5,564 nucleotides of DNA from NCBI GenBank assembly GCA_938049125.1, contig CALICR010000157.1, positions 1-5,564 on the forward strand, in the 5' to 3' direction. The translations under genes were made by a program, and so were the position numbers. Below the pieces are notes generated by a model. It was not told the origin of the DNA. It saw nothing but the letters and a program-made list of their open reading frames with translations, and searched no databases. The DNA is from an uncultured Clostridia bacterium. Lineage in GTDB: Bacteria > Bacillota > Clostridia > Oscillospirales > Oscillospiraceae. Numbering within the stretch: the stretch's first letter is position 1; each line of letters opens with the position of its first letter. Shown piece by piece: positions 5,491 to 5,564 of this stretch.

Positions 5491-5497
5491 AAAGGAG
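5491..5497 (+). promoter_or_regulatory. Ribosome binding site of the last gene
   Basis: AAAGGAG lies 8 nt before ATG 5506. It decides the start: the nearer ATG at 5501 is in a different frame that stops after nine codons, while ATG 5506 opens a frame running to the window edge. Confidence 0.8.
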
Positions 5498-5505
5498 AAA
5501 ATGAA

Positions 5506-5564
5506 ATGTCTGAACCCAAGAAATTTCTAAGCGTTAAGCACATTGTCTTCATGATTATTGTGCA
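5506..5564 (+). CDS. N-terminus of a probable membrane protein (3' end cut by window)
   Basis: Only 19 codons are visible: MSEPKKFLSVKHIVFMIIV. A short polar, lysine-bearing head followed by a hydrophobic run from residue 13 is typical of the first transmembrane helix of an inner-membrane transporter with its N-terminus inside. A role in moving the substrate or product of the upstream P1 peptidase would make sense, but the family cannot be named from this fragment. It lies on the same strand 186 nt after the peptidase gene with no T-run terminator between, so co-transcription from the sigma-54 promoter is plausible. Its first codons (CTA, GTT, ATT) are more AT-rich than those of the neighbouring genes, as is common at translation starts. 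Confidence 0.6.
   Translation, partial: MSEPKKFLSVKHIVFMIIV

Overview
The window is a GC-rich (except for one AT-rich control region), gene-dense bacterial fragment. Strong AAGGAGG-type ribosome binding sites, a GTG start, a factor-independent terminator and Gram-positive-style sigma-54 and P1-peptidase sequences suggest a high-GC member of the Clostridia, for example an Oscillospiraceae-like gut bacterium. That taxonomic placement is an inference, because no rRNA or other marker is present.

Layout, left to right. Positions 1-437 hold the 3' part of a gene for a protein with the diaminopimelate-epimerase fold (a PLP-independent amino-acid epimerase or racemase). Positions 516-1847 hold a complete rpoN gene for sigma-54, followed by a strong terminator. 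Converging on it from the right is a complete gene (1930-3939, minus strand) for a sigma-54-dependent activator. It has an unfamiliar N-terminal region, a PAS-like domain, an AAA+ domain with intact GAFTGA, and an atypical winged-helix-like C-terminus. The next 309 bp are an AT-rich, signal-dense divergent control region. It contains a near-consensus sigma-70 promoter for the activator gene, several CCGG-centred inverted repeats, a hairpin flanked by A and T runs, long A/T tracts, and a textbook -24/-12 sigma-54 promoter pointing right. That promoter drives a complete P1-family (DmpA/BapA-like, S58) aminopeptidase gene at 4249-5319. A 186-nt gap that can fold into competing helices precedes the start of a last gene at 5506, which is cut by the window edge and begins like a membrane protein.

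Taken together, the middle of the window looks like a self-contained sigma-54 circuit: the sigma factor, one dedicated activator and a target promoter lie within about 4 kb. The likely output is an N-terminal-nucleophile peptidase, possibly followed by a transporter for its substrate or product. The substrate or inducer cannot be read from the sequence. No tRNA, rRNA, CRISPR array, insertion sequence or attachment site was seen.
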